64,000 nucleotides of DNA from Solea solea. Its lineage: Eukaryota > Chordata > Actinopteri > Pleuronectiformes > Soleidae. The stretch is taken from NCBI RefSeq assembly GCF_958295425.1, contig NC_081139.1, forward strand, positions 29,798,633 through 29,862,632. The letters are read 5' to 3'. The position numbers and the translations under genes are program-made. The notes beneath the pieces were generated by a model. It had not been told where the DNA came from. It worked only from the letters and a program-made list of their open reading frames with translations, and ran no database searches. Below are positions 29,850 through 42,478 of this stretch, one piece after another. Positions within the stretch are counted from its first letter, which is position 1; every line of letters starts with the position of its first letter.

Positions 29850-32160
29850 TTTGCCTCCGTTCATTCCTATGGAGTTCTTTTGGATTGTTTTTTGAATGAT
29901 TTATTGAACAAAATAATGTAGAAACAACAAGGCTCACATCTTTGTTTAAACCTTTCAAAGGAGCAGGTGCACAGGAAGAACGCAGAAGAGAAACATTTGC
30001 ATGATCAAATACAGACAAATCAAACAAGATCAAAAACTAAAGAAAAAGTGAGCTAAGGCTTTTGTTTTTAGATCCTATTTTTCAAATAAAGTGAAAAGTG
30101 TCATTGCATTTTTACCTTTCATCATGTTAAAGAAACTGGTTATGAAACACAATAAATCGAAGTTTCACGTTCATATATTTCCATGTGTTCCAAGTATTAA
30201 TATATTGTTTAGCATTATTGACCATAACAAGAGCATAAATCATGTCCTCTTTAGAGAAGGGCTGGAGTCGGATCTCTGTGTGCAGCCAGTCACGTGTGCT
30301 TCAGAGGACACACAATGAAAGCTTTCAATATCATCACAAAATACACATTTATTTGTTTCCAAAGCAAATCTCTGCCGTAACATTTCACTGGACACAGGTT
30401 ACACAACATTTAACATTTTCAAATGGACTTCTTTTGCTTTTGGATTTATGGGAAATTGGAAATATTGAGATCACAAAGAATATATAATATCTTTGGAGAA
30501 GATTTGTTTGATGCACTTTTGAAAAGACAATAAAGGGTGTGTGACGTTTTATTAGGAATTTGAATGCTCTCAAAGTTACAGCTTCCAACTAGGAGATGTG
30601 GAACATTAGGAGTGATGTGAGTCGAGTTTGAAATAATCCCTTGAATTCAATTCAAAGTAGGATTAGGGATGGCTTTCATTATGGATGCAAAGGAATTACG
30701 ATTAACGACTAGATGATATTTAAGGCAAAAATGTTCACGTGTCATCACACACTAAATGAATTAAAGAGCAAATACCTTTATCCATGCAGTTCTTGTTATA
30801 CAGTGACTTGTTTTTAATTGTAATGTATCTATTTGTTACGAGGGGTGAAATTATGATTGTACAAAAGTTTCCAATATAAAAGGACTTGCTGGTGAAACAG
30901 GGATCATTTAACAGGACGTTTCTGAATATTGAAATCACACTTTAATAAAAAGTGCCTCCATATGATACCAGAAGCTCTTATTGTGAAGGAAGGATTTGAA
31001 CCCGTTCATGTTCAGTGTTCCATTGATAAAATCTGTGTATTCTCTTAATAAAGTGCATCTTTTTCTTCCAAATATAATCCAAATGAATTTGGTTGACCTT
31101 CTGAATGGCTCTGTTAGGGAAGGCCAAAGAATACGCTGGATAGAAACATCTCCATATGCTTTCAATCTTAGTAAGAAAGACTCCACCTAGTAAACTGATG
31201 TCTCTCAATAACCAGGAGTTCAGTTTAGTTTGACTGATTGAGTTATTACACTCCACACATAGATACATGTATCCCTAAGTATTGAACAGCTGATTTGATA
31301 GGAATGTTTTCTGTTTCTGCTTCTGTTAAATCACTCTGATGAATTTGTTCAAATCAAGTTTCAGCCTCGAGGCGTCGCATTATCTTGGGGACCTCAGTTT
31401 CACAGAGACGGTCGTATCGTCTGCGCGCTGGCTAACAACAACAACAGGTATCCCAAGAACATTTAAAGGAGCAATGTGTGAATTTTTAATAAAAATAGAG
31501 AGAGCATTTCTGTGGCAATGATAAAGAGAAGCGGAGAGACAGGGCAGCTTTGTTTGACCCCACGTTTGATAGCAGATCTCGGTGATGTACCTCCTGGTAA
31601 CCAAATAGAGCTGTTTGCATTATCATAAAGAGACTCAGTAGTGGCTCGAAATGCATTCCCAAAGCCTAAAAGTTTGAAGCACTAAAAGATAAAGTGATGC
31701 TCAATTGAGTATAAAAAGCTTTATAAAAGTCAAGAAACAAAATGAAGCCGTCGTTTTCTACTAAAGGATTATAATCTAGGAGATGGATCACCAAACGGAT
31801 GTTGTTGTGAATGGATCCATCTTTCATAAATCCAGATTGGGAGTCACTTATAATTTTGTCTAGGTTACTTTTGAATCTATTGGCATGCACAAGCGTTACA
31901 ATCTTATAATCAGTGTTTAATTACGTGATGGGTCTGAGATTATCCAAAATGTTGAAGTTTGTGAGTAAGTCCCAACAAATGAGGTGTAAGGCCATCACAG
32001 CCAGGAGATTTATTTAAAGACAAGCTCAAAAATATTAACATCAGCTTCACAGAACTTTGCAAACTCCTCATCTGTACAGAGGATAAGATCTTTGATATTG
32101 TGAAAAAAGGAGTCTGAATCTGCTGCAGAGTGTCATTTAGTGTCAAAGGAAGTTATTTCC
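29850..32160 (-). mobile_element. L1/Tx1-like LINE ORF2 remnant
   Basis: Minus-strand pieces in order: RT start NNIRLVIHLLDYNPLVENDG and FILFLDFYKAF (near 31750); HCHRNALSIFIKNSHIAPLN and ADDT (near 31450); then IQKVNQIHLDYIWKKKMHFI and GFKSFLHNKS (about 31050); and TNRYITIKNKSLYNKN (about 30850). Many stops and frameshifts. The order and the FLDFYKAF motif fit L1/Tx1-type RT. The upstream part is absent; an LTR lies directly to the right. Confidence 0.7.
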
Positions 32161-32189
32161 TTAGTAATCAAGTCTGGATCTGGACATAG

Positions 32190-33150
32190 TGTGATGGAAA
32201 TGATGTACTTCATGTACTTCATGAAGAGAAATGTTCAATGGAACTGTTTGATGTGACTTGTGACCTGTAACCCTTTGTACTGTTTTAGGACACATGTAAT
32301 ATATACTCAATGTTATCACTTGCTACAATGTGAGTGATTCCTTTAAGTACAGAATGGCAGGGTGATAACATACCATCAGAGACAGATAAATACCATGTGT
32401 TTCTTCCAAGACAGTGAGTCTTCACTTTGTAACAGGCCTGTGTGTTGCTTTGTGAATGCTCCTCTTGTACAAGATTAAACCCTTGTTTGGATTTTGAGCT
32501 GACTCCCATCTCCTTCCTCCAGTTCTAAATGATTGCAGAATTATTTGAACAAAACCTTTGGCGCCCAACGTGGGGCCCCAATATCTGTCTCTCTCTTCAC
32601 ATCGGCGGACCTGAAGACCTTGCAAGGCGGAGGGGAAAAAAATCCTCTTAAAAAGACCTCCACCACAGGGCTCTTAAAGCTCCGTTTGGTCAGGGAGGCC
32701 AGGTCCCCTGAAGAGCGGGACAGTGACGGGGCTAACCATGGAGGGGAGACGGAGTCAGGGACTCAAATCATCAAAAGGGTAAGAAACAACCATTTGGACT
32801 TGGGAGAGCAGGACTCTCTTAGATTTAGGGCAGGGACGTAAAAGTAAACTGTCTTTGGAAGGACAAGGTTTAAACTAATCCCTCAGGGCTGAGAAAAAAA
32901 AAGACGTCAGGGTCAGGGACTCAGAGGAAAGAGTCAGGGACTCATAAGAAAAAGAAATGGAAAGACCGGTAAAATAAATGAAATGAAAAAAAAACAACGT
33001 TAAAATAAAAATACACTAAAATTGAAGGAGAAAAAATTCAATTGTAATAGTTGTTATAAATGTTGTTGTGAACCTGACGAGGTTCAATATGAAGGAATGG
33101 GCCAGAAAGCATTCTTGTTTTTAAAGAAATGTAGGTATTTTCCCTTGCAG
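32190..33150 (+). mobile_element. Endogenous retrovirus LTR, primer-binding site and leader
   Basis: A possible LTR (about 32190-32551, ends not fixed) is followed at 32559-32576 by an 18-base primer-binding site complementary to tRNA-Lys1,2. After it comes a purine-rich leader with a donor-like GGGTAAGAAAC near 32777. A short frame at 33022 starts a Cys-rich stretch that may be the start of gag; it is cut by the LINE at 33151. No envelope, polymerase or complete gag is present here, so this is a dead fragment. Confidence 0.6.
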
Positions 33151-34918
33151 CCATATCATCATCATCATCAGTGTTTCCCATCTGGCACGCGATCGGCCCT
33201 AGGGCGCGGCTGCTTGGAGAGCGGCGGAAACCTGATCTCCAACATCCGCTCGAAGTTTTTCTTGATCATCATTGTCTTAAGGGCCTGTTGTTTGCTGACC
33301 CCAAGTGTTTCTTCTATTTTTCTCCACGACCTCCGTTTGTCAAACAATACTTTCTTCTGAATTGCATCATTCGGCATTCGGCATATATGGGCTACGTATC
33401 TCAAGGACTGTACATGGCAGAAGTTTTTAATTGGTTGGGATTGGGTCAGTGCATACAGCTTACTGTTCGAGATCTTAAACGCCCAATCTATTTCGCCATC
33501 GACAAGGGTTGCTGGGTCGGTCCCCTTTTTTCTTAGGTTTTGGGGAGGAACATTCTTGCGTGCATAGCCGCCAGCTATCATCTTACGTAGGAAACCATTC
33601 CACACAGTATTCAACTTCTGGAGCTTGTTGCTAGAAAGTTCCCATGCCTGTACACTATACAGTAGTCGGGACCGTACACACGCAATCAGGATTTTCATAC
33701 ATAGCTCTGGGAAAACACGACCACATCATCCGCGTACATGAGCTCCAGGATTCTGAACACCCCATGTGATGTTCCAGTATGGAGTCCTCTGGGGGACACT
33801 TCATTTGGTATGACAAATTCGACACGTGCTCCTGCCTCTGGAAATTGGCTCCTGATCTCATGATTGGCACATCTCATGACAAAATCCATGTACAAATTGA
33901 ATATGGTTGGGCTCTCAAGTGCACCTTGGCGGCATCCTACATAAGTGTTGAAATAGTGTTTAGCACCTTTTATACAGGCCATAGTACCAGTGTACAGCGT
34001 CTTTAATATGGGTATCAGTTTTGGACATTTGAGGCGAATCTCTAGAGCACGGAAGAGTGCGTCACGTGGGACCCAGTCATAGGCCGCCTTAAGGTCGATG
34101 AAGCAGACAAAGAGTGGCTTCCGTTCTTTCTCCAGTATGTGTCGAACAACACTGATTGCATCACATGTGGATCGGTTCTTTCTGAATCCAAACTGGGTGG
34201 GTAGTATAATGCGTTCATATACTGATCTTACTCTTTCTATAATAATCATGGAGAGAAGCTTCGTCAGTGTTGCTATGATGGACAGACCACGGTGGTTTGC
34301 GGCTAAGGATCTAAGGCCTTTCTTGTGGAGGCACGTGATCGAGGAGAGTAGCCAGCCAGCAGGGATCTTAAGAGATTCCCATATCATTCCCATCAACATT
34401 GCCAGAAAAAGAAGGAGCTGTTTTGAGTAGGAGTACTTGAGTTGTTCGCTGAATTTTTTATCAGTTCCCTTGCATCTGCCATTCTTGAATTTAGACATAC
34501 ATTCCTCTATCTCGGTTTCCTCTGGTGGACTTTCATTCATAGTATCTTGGTCCACCGGGGGGATGATGTGAGGGAAGCGTTCAGGTTCAATCAGCTCTGG
34601 TTGCATGGTAAATTCTCTCTTTCCCAGATGTTGTGTAAAGTGCTCTTCCAGTTTCTCCTGCTGTATGGTCTGTTGTCTAGATTTTGAGAGTGCGCAGTAT
34701 TTTTTGGCTAGCTGAAACTCCTCCTCAGTGTTCCTTTGTTCACTCGCAAGGTTGATCTGCTGAGACAGTTCTTTCACTTCATCTGTGTCAGTTGATTTCC
34801 GCCTTTTCTCAAGTAAGGTTAAGAACTCCTCGTCAGTTTGAAAACTACATTCGGTCATTGTCGTTACTCTACACAGCAAGAGCCGGTTAGCGTAACTGCT
34901 AGCAAAGATGGCGGACAC
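33151..34918 (-). mobile_element. LINE reverse transcriptase, internally deleted
   Basis: The first frame (34918-33695) runs 407 codons without stop. It starts with about 110 residues of charged, Gln-rich sequence and then an RT: GWLLSSITCLHKKGLRSLAA, LPTQFGFRKNRSTCDAISVV, VCFIDLKAAYDWVPRDAL, VGCRQGALESPTIFNLYMDF and the catalytic MYADDVVVFS. Right after YADD the sequence jumps to the C-terminal part (33698-33168; RSRLLYSVQAWELSSNKLQK, LRYVAHICRMPNDAIQK). Probably over 100 codons are lost between. The 3' end carries a short GAT-repeat tail near 33160. No endonuclease is seen upstream. The clade was not assigned. Confidence 0.75.
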
Positions 34919-35109
34919 CGTGTTTACATTCTGGGAATGAAGTCTCGTCCCCCTATGGGTGAGTCTAAAAAGTGCGGAACTGGCGTTGTACTTTTCAAAC
35001 CTTGAACGACGGAGGGCAAAATTGGAAAGGGAAAAACTGATTTTTTACAACACAGTAGAAAACTGAGGGAGGGAGGCAAATTTGTAAAGAAAATACGACT
35101 GCTATTCTA

Positions 35110-35540
35110 GAATACAAAGCCACATGCAAATGGGTAGAATTGACCAGTGGAATATTACTTTGGTAAACATTTCTGCTCCACCTGAGAGTAATAAAAACCT
35201 TTTTAAATCCTTATTTGACCTCATTTCTCAAGAATGTGAGGGGATATATATCTGAATGTGATCATGAACATAGACCTTGATACAAACAGCAGGAAAAGGA
35301 GCAAACATCCAACTGCAAAGTTCATTCAAAATACTTGGGATCAAAGTGAGCTGTTTGATATCTGGAGGGATCTTCATCCTTACCAAAGAGATGTGTCGGA
35401 CCACAAAGCAGTTTATTTCAAAATCATCTTGAAATGCAGGCAAAGAGAAACCTTACGGAGAATGAACAAAGGATTGCTTAACAACAAATCATTGGTTTAT
35501 AGTCTTCATTGTGAACTCACTACTTTCCTGAACCAATAGA
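35110..35540 (+). pseudogene. L1/Tx1-like endonuclease fragment
   Basis: Plus strand: QMGRIDQWNITLVNISAPPE, NKNLFKSLFDLISQE, DTNSRKRSKHPTAKFIQNTW, FDIWRDLHPYQRD, then VSDHKAVYFKIILK (SDH motif). This is the AP-endonuclease of an L1-type LINE with an internal deletion between PYQRD and VSDH. It is on the opposite strand to the RT piece at 29.85-32.16 kb, so they are different insertions. Confidence 0.65.
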
Positions 35541-35769
35541 TGTTCACATTGGATTGTATCATAGTTTAATAATAAAAATGAAATCAAAATCATGAAACAC
35601 CAACATACATCTCCAGTAGAGACAAAATATAATGGTATACGTTTTCATAACACAGTTCTTCCCAATTGATGAATGGAACTTTGGGCAGAAGCCAAATTTG
35701 GCCTTTTTGGTGGTCACTTTTCAAAAGTTCCCCCCTTATAGAAATATTATGCTCACAAATGTACTAACA

Positions 35770-36300
35770 CCTTCACCTTGACCAGGCTGAGCTCCACAAC
35801 CACGTTGCACTCAACCAGGGTCAGCTTGTGAACTTGTGCAGTGTTCCACAATGTGTCCAGTTTCACCACATCCACAGCACACATGTGGTGTGGCAGCATC
35901 CTTGAAGTCATTGTTCATTGCTGTGAGTGACATTGTCAACATCACTGTTCATCACTGGAACTTGTCTTCGATCTTGCATTTATTTTCAATGTCCAAAGCT
36001 GTAACTGTGCCAGCTTTCTTGTCACAGGCTCATTTTGTATCTCCAAGTCTTTTCAGCACCTCTTGGTCTATTGTAGTGGGAGATTCACATTGTACTGCTC
36101 TCCACATCATCCCTTGAGAAGCCTTGAACTTAGTCTCATCTGCCATGGGATTCAACTCCAGCCTTTCCCTCTGGAGTGCAGTAGGTTCTCTACTGCTGCT
36201 GTTCCAAGACCTGGGGTCTCCAAGTGTCAAGATTGTCTCCCACTGTTTTCTCTTCATATGCTCTCATCCACTCACTAGCCCCCTCATGAATGTCTAGCAG
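35770..36300 (-). pseudogene. Gag-like remnant with zinc knuckle
   Basis: Minus strand shows WNSSSREPTALQRERLELNP, DQEVLKRLGDTK and a CCHC knuckle CCGCGETGHIVEHC (C-x2-C-x4-H-x4-C), with stops between. The family is unclear: an LTR-element or retroviral gag or LINE ORF1 could all end in such a knuckle. Confidence 0.5.
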
Positions 36301-39190
36301 TCAGGACATCAGCCTCCCAAGGTCAAGTGTATGGTACCTAACGACCCTGAGTACCTTTGAATTCAAATAGTATACTGACCAAGAGAAAGTCTATCTGGTG
36401 GGTGTATGTTGGGCCTCTATATTAGATCATAACCTGTCTTTTAAGAAACATATTATTACAAATTCCAATTTCTTTTCTTTTCTTGTTTTCTGTTTTCTGC
36501 TTTTTGCCTTTTCTTTTGTTGATCTGTAATTTGGATGTCCTCACTCCACACATTTGGCCATGCATTCTAATCCTGTATCTCCCATTTCACTGATATCTTT
36601 TGAATGCCCTTCATGAGGTCAGGATGTTTACTCCCCACACCAATATCTCATATCATATACATTGTTAATCTCTCCAATATTGTTTAAATCTCCACGTTTG
36701 TTACTCTAAACTTTTAAATGACATCCCTGATCTCATTCAAACTAGGCACTAGTTGAAAAGTGTTTCAATGCTACAGCAAAATACAATTCATTATGAGAAA
36801 CAGCCTAAAGATCTAAATTCATCTACCAACATATTTGCATATATCTGAAGTCTTTGAAATATGTTCAATTTCAATGTCTTTAACCAAATCTCTCTTGTAT
36901 GTTTGCAGCTTACATACAGCGGCTTTAATCATCCTGTTTTCTCCTGCTCAAAGTTTTGAGTCTGTGCTGAGGAAAGGAAGAGAGAGGGCGGAGACTGAGG
37001 TCTCACAGAGGAACTGGGAGGTGACTGAATGTCAGAGAAAAAGATGATAGGGTAACATAGATAGCCCCGCCTACTTCACACTCCTCCAGTCTCATTTCTA
37101 TCTCAGACAGCGAGGAGAACACTGCTCCAGGCCACGCCTAAAATCACAGAAATTGTGACTTTACATTCATTTTTCAGTTGCTATTTGCACCATTTTTCAT
37201 CCCTAAAACATGAGTCACTAGACAGTGATACACTGTTCATTTATCTTTCAATTGTATTCCAATCAGCTGTAAATGACCATTGTATGTATCTTAACTTTGC
37301 AAATAAAAGTAATAAATGTCAACACCATCATAAACACCATTTCCAGATGAGCACGTTTGACACATTTGTACTTTTTCATTCAAACATTGAAATTCAGATG
37401 GCAAAGTTCAGTTGTAACATAGATGAGTTTGATTGGCAACACATTCTGGACAACTTTCAGCACAAACACATACTCTTCAAAACACTCTTCACATGACACA
37501 CAGAACAGACTCTTATGTTGACACAGTTTTTCTCTTCAGTCAGTCCGGTCCGTTAGTGTAGTCAGGGTAGTCAGTTCACTATACCTATATTAAATGTATG
37601 TATGTTTGTATGTTTTCAGGAGATATTTCATTTGGGCAGTGCTTGTGTTTACTTAAGGCCTGAGAAGAGACAGAGCGTCCCCCATGTCCTCTCTGCCATG
37701 GGATCCCTGAAGAGAACACAGCGTCCTATGTCTCTCCTTATGACTTCTGATATCTGATCACCTCAGACTGTATTAGCAGAGCAGGATACATGGAGGCAGA
37801 GAGCAACATACACGTGTTTACTTCAAGTTGTGAGGCTTCATTTACACACTAGGGGCTGATATACTGACATGTTTGCATTGATTTCAGATGTTACTCCGTG
37901 GAAGTTTATGCCTGTAAACACAGCATGGTGTGCACATACAAAAACACTGCACATGTTCAAAACCAAAGTGTGTAAACATGGGAGCACATAGATACAAAGT
38001 GTATTCCCTATAGAAGAACTGTAGGTGAAAGCAAGATGGCAAAAAAGTGGGTCAAATGGTACAGCTGAAGACAACTCTCCTCAACATTCATGCTCCCCTT
38101 TCATTCACCCACTCTGCCCCCTGGGTCACTCGGGAATTGTGAAAACTTAAAACCAAAGGCCACCACCTGGAATGCCTGAACACCAGAACCGGACTCACAA
38201 TTCACAAGCATGTACTACGACCACATCGTCCTCTACAAAGACGCTTTTTTATCGGCTCGATAGGCGGCTCCCGTGCAGCACACTTGAACGCACCTCTCAT
38301 TAACTAGCAGCGTTTCTAACGTGCACTGAGCATTCATCAACTGCCACTAAAAGAGGGCGCTGTTGAGCCACTAAACTCCCACAAATACATTTCTCATATA
38401 TAATTGGTTACACCAGGTCAAGTAGTACATTTGAATGTTATAAATGTTGTTTTTTGTGATACCGCTGGTCCCAGTCAGAAGACTGATCCTCCATCCATGG
38501 CTCCTGACACTAACTGTGAGGTGGCCTTTGCTCCAGAGACTGTTGCTATGTAGTTCATTGTAGAGCTGATTGATTTATTCATTCGTTCTCAACTATTCAA
38601 TCAAATACCAAACGCTTTGATAATAAATAAATCAATAATTTTTAGTGATTTTTCTAGAAAAGAATCCTCTGATTTCAGCTTCTTAAATGTGAATATGTTC
38701 AGGTTATTTTCCTCCTCTATGACAGTAAACTTAATATATTCTATATATTTGATACTTGATTTGAGAATTAATGACGAGCTCTTGGGCTTTGGAAAACAAT
38801 GATCCATATTTGACATCATTTGATCACATTTTAGAGACCAAAGGACAAATCCATGAACAGATATAATAACCCACAGATTCATCGACAATGAAAATAATCA
38901 TTTGTTATGATAATTAGTTACAGACCAACTTCATTGTGTCTCCATGAACCCAAAGCCTTATGTTCCTATGTTTGAGCTTATATCTGTATCTGTCACTGAG
39001 TTAGAAATGACCCGTTGTATAATAATAATAATAATACAAATGTGCCAGAATACTTAACACAACTGTTACACCTTCAACAGCCACTCAATATAAGACACAT
39101 TGATACTGTAAATAACACCAGGCTTTTGAATGTCCTATACTATTTGAACAGATCATTTCCTCCAATATCTGCTGCAATCACTGAGTGATG
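36300..39190. other. AT-rich stretch without recognisable gene
   Basis: I find no coding exon with supporting motif, no long tandem array and no clear transposon end in this 2.9-kb stretch, apart from short (AATA)n near 39020. A GC-richer block at 38230-38370 (TCTACAAAGACGC...) may be an old MITE. Confidence 0.5.
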
Positions 39191-40745
39191 CTTCAGGAAA
39201 TGAACAGGAAGCATCATCCTCAAGAGCTCCTCTTCAGGCTTCCTCCAACTGGAGCACAAGAAAAACTCTCTTTTCAGAGAGGTGGAGGGACGAGAGACCC
39301 CGGCATGTGAACACTGCAGCCGCACAAGAACATTTGGGAAAGCACATGTGCCAACAGTGTGGGAGCAATCCAGCGGCTGTCCGTTGTCGTGACTGTCGAC
39401 CACGGCCCTTCTTCTGTGCTGACTGTGATGTCAGCATGCACGTCAGACATGTCCTCCACAACAGGGATGCAATGACTGCTGGATTCATCCAGCCATTACC
39501 TCCAACATCTCTTGTTGTGGATAAGGCCCTTTCCCATTGTGCTAAGTGCTGTTGTGTTACTGTCAAACACATTCAATTCAACATCTTTCGAGTACCTTTT
39601 CAGCAACATACTTCATGGCCATGAAGTCTTTTTTTCATTTTCTCATGTAAAGTTTGTGCTCCAGTCATTCCAGAATTCTATGTCATATTACAATGTCAAT
39701 AGAAATGATCTTAATTCACTTGTGTGATCTTTTACAGTACGGTTTGTACCTGTGGAGACGCCTGACCAGAATTATTAAAGGTCAACCCAGGAAAGGATGT
39801 TACTGTGGTCACAATGAATGGTAAGGATATAAAGAACTTTGATCTTATCCTGCTTAAAGATCATCTTTTTTAAAAATCTATTCCAACTCAACAACTCCCA
39901 CAAGTTTTGTCATTGACACTTTTGTAGGAAATATAATGTATAGCACATTGTAAAAAGAAAGCCAACCCTGATTACATGGCTAAGTTTTACATAACAGTGA
40001 ATGCAAATGTTTTTCTTTTTTCTAGGGCGACATGATCTCAGCATGCCTGAGTTGAATTGTGAGGCATGCAAAGCCACTTGGACTGCTGGAGTGGACGACC
40101 TCATTCGCAGTGACTACTGGCCTGCTACACTTCACTCTGCTACAGTTTATGCAACCGAGATTTTGTTTTCATTTGAAGAAATGAAGATGGTGGCACCAGG
40201 ATTGTCCTGCCAGGCATTTTTGACAATGTCCGCTTTGGCCGTGTGAGTAATAAAGTTATTGATCCCATAGTGTAGTTCATCTGTTTGTTTTGGGGCTGGA
40301 AAAGCTTTGTTTGTTGGTTATGCATTTATTCCACATTATTGGCTCTCCATTTCCTTGTTTTGAAATAGACTGGGAAGATCTCTGCAGACAGCTTCCAAAA
40401 AAGTTTTTTTGAGTGGGAAGCTGTGCAACATCTGCAAAGAGGAGCCCTTCATCTGTCCTGCGTGCACCCCAAATATGCTTGCAGTTTCCGTGGATGGAAA
40501 TCGCAAGCATTACCGGTTCAAGAATGCATCTAGGTACTCCAAGATATGTTTAAGAATATATAACTCTTTATTATGCACCAATCAACGTTAGTCTGTAAGA
40601 TTTTGGAAGCTGTTGTGAACCTTTGTTTAATTTAGATCCGAGGAACAGGCCATTTTTCAAGGCATCTTCATAGCCAAGGATGAAGACGTTGCCACATTTG
40701 TGGACCACATACACAGGACATCCAAACATGTAAAACTGCAGACTA

Positions 40746-40749
<4 letters not shown>

Positions 40750-40797
<48 letters not shown>
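40750..40797. repeat. (AT)n microsatellite
   Basis: Pure AT repeat in an intron of the KDZ gene. Confidence 0.95.
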
Positions 40798-40800
<3 letters not shown>

Positions 40801-42419
40801 CTACAATAACCTCCTACTGAAGGGTTTGTATAGGTGAGTCTTTTGACCATTTTCATCAACCATTTTAGGTCTCTGGAAGAGGTGTTTGTGGAGGGGAGTG
40901 GTCAGCAGCTAGAGAGACCTCCCAAAGATTCACCAGCAAGGTAGATGAGGAGGGACTGGAGCTTGCGGTGTGTAGGCATGGTGTTCTGCTGCGTGCTCTC
41001 AATATGTACAGGGGAGAAATGTTTGCTTATCCCCTGTATTTGCAAGAAAAGCTTGCCAGCAGGCAAATCACTTTCTTCTGTATGGATGTGACCTGCAAGT
41101 ATTGGCCCTACCTCCAAAAAGCTCCAGCCCCTCCTCAGCATGAAGCCGTTCCTGTCTGTATTTCATGCCAAAGCTCATGATTTCAAATGCGAGGTAAGGA
41201 AAGATTTACTTAATAGAATCACTTAATCTGCACATGAATGTCCTCATGTTTTCAGTGGTTTCTTTGTATTTTAACCAGGTCAAATGGAGTGGGGCATATC
41301 AGGAAGGGGCTGGCCTAACACTAGGCGAGGAGGTTGAGCAGTGCAATGCCTTCCTCTCTAGGATTGCAGTGACCACAAAGCACATGTCAAAAGCTGGTGA
41401 GATGACCACATACTGCACTAGTTAGATGGTATGTATAATAAGAAATGGGTATAATGGTTACATTATATATGTTCTGTGTTTGTAGGACGCACAGACATGC
41501 TGACTCTCTTGGCCATGCGCTGGAATCAGCAAAAGTTCAACAATTTGGCCACCTCACTGTCTCACAGATATCACAAGGTAATGACATCAGTATTTTTCTT
41601 TTTTTCTTTAAATGTTCAATATTCTGTGTTAGCAGTATTTAAAGCCATGGGCTGAACATGTGTTTCTTATTTATTGTTATCTCTGATTGTGTCAATGTAG
41701 ACCATAAAATCTCTACAAAGCAAGCAACAGAATGTTGAGTCCATGAAAGCTCAGTTGGCAGTGACAGAGAGCCATTTGGAAGACTGGGTCAGTGATGTCA
41801 AAGAGTGGGCAGAAGGTGGGAAAATGATTACTGGCAATACTTTTATCCATGAATAATAATATGAAGCTTAGTTGTCTTAGAATAATAAATAACACCCTAT
41901 TGGTACATTTTTATTTCCAAATATGAGTACAAATTAATGACAAGTACAGTGTTGCTTACTTTGTAAGTTATTTAAAGGAAAGTGCAATCTATGTCTTCTC
42001 AGCAACAACAAACACAAGCACAAATGATGTGGATGCCTTGGCCAGTAGAATCGAGGTGCTGGTGACCAGTATAAAGAGACGCTCACAGCGTCTTTATAAA
42101 GATACTGACGGCAACAAAGGTCGTGCCAGGATCCGCCGCAAAATCAGTGAGGAGAAGGGGATCCTGACCTCTGTTGTGGAGAAATACAACAAAATAGTTC
42201 CAAGCACAGAAAGTCTTTGCATGGAAACCATTGTGTCTGGCGAGACAGCTTGGCCATGGCAGCTACCACACAGTGGTATGTACACTACTACTTTGAACAA
42301 AGGACTGATAATGACACACAAACACAGAACCAGTACCCTCAAATGAGGATCTGTTACCCTACAGGACTTTAGACATTCTTTGACATAGTACATATAACTA
42401 ACTTCATGATATTGTCCAT

Positions 42420-42478
42420 GTACAGTGCCTTGAGATAATGTATGTTGTGAATAAAATTGAATTCAATTGAATTCACTT
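42420..42478 (+). mobile_element. LINE/SINE tail scrap
   Basis: TGTACAGTGCCTTGAGATAA followed by AAAATTGAATTCAATTGAAT. This is a 3' terminus of a fish short-repeat-tailed retroelement, inserted in the KDZ intron. Confidence 0.5.
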
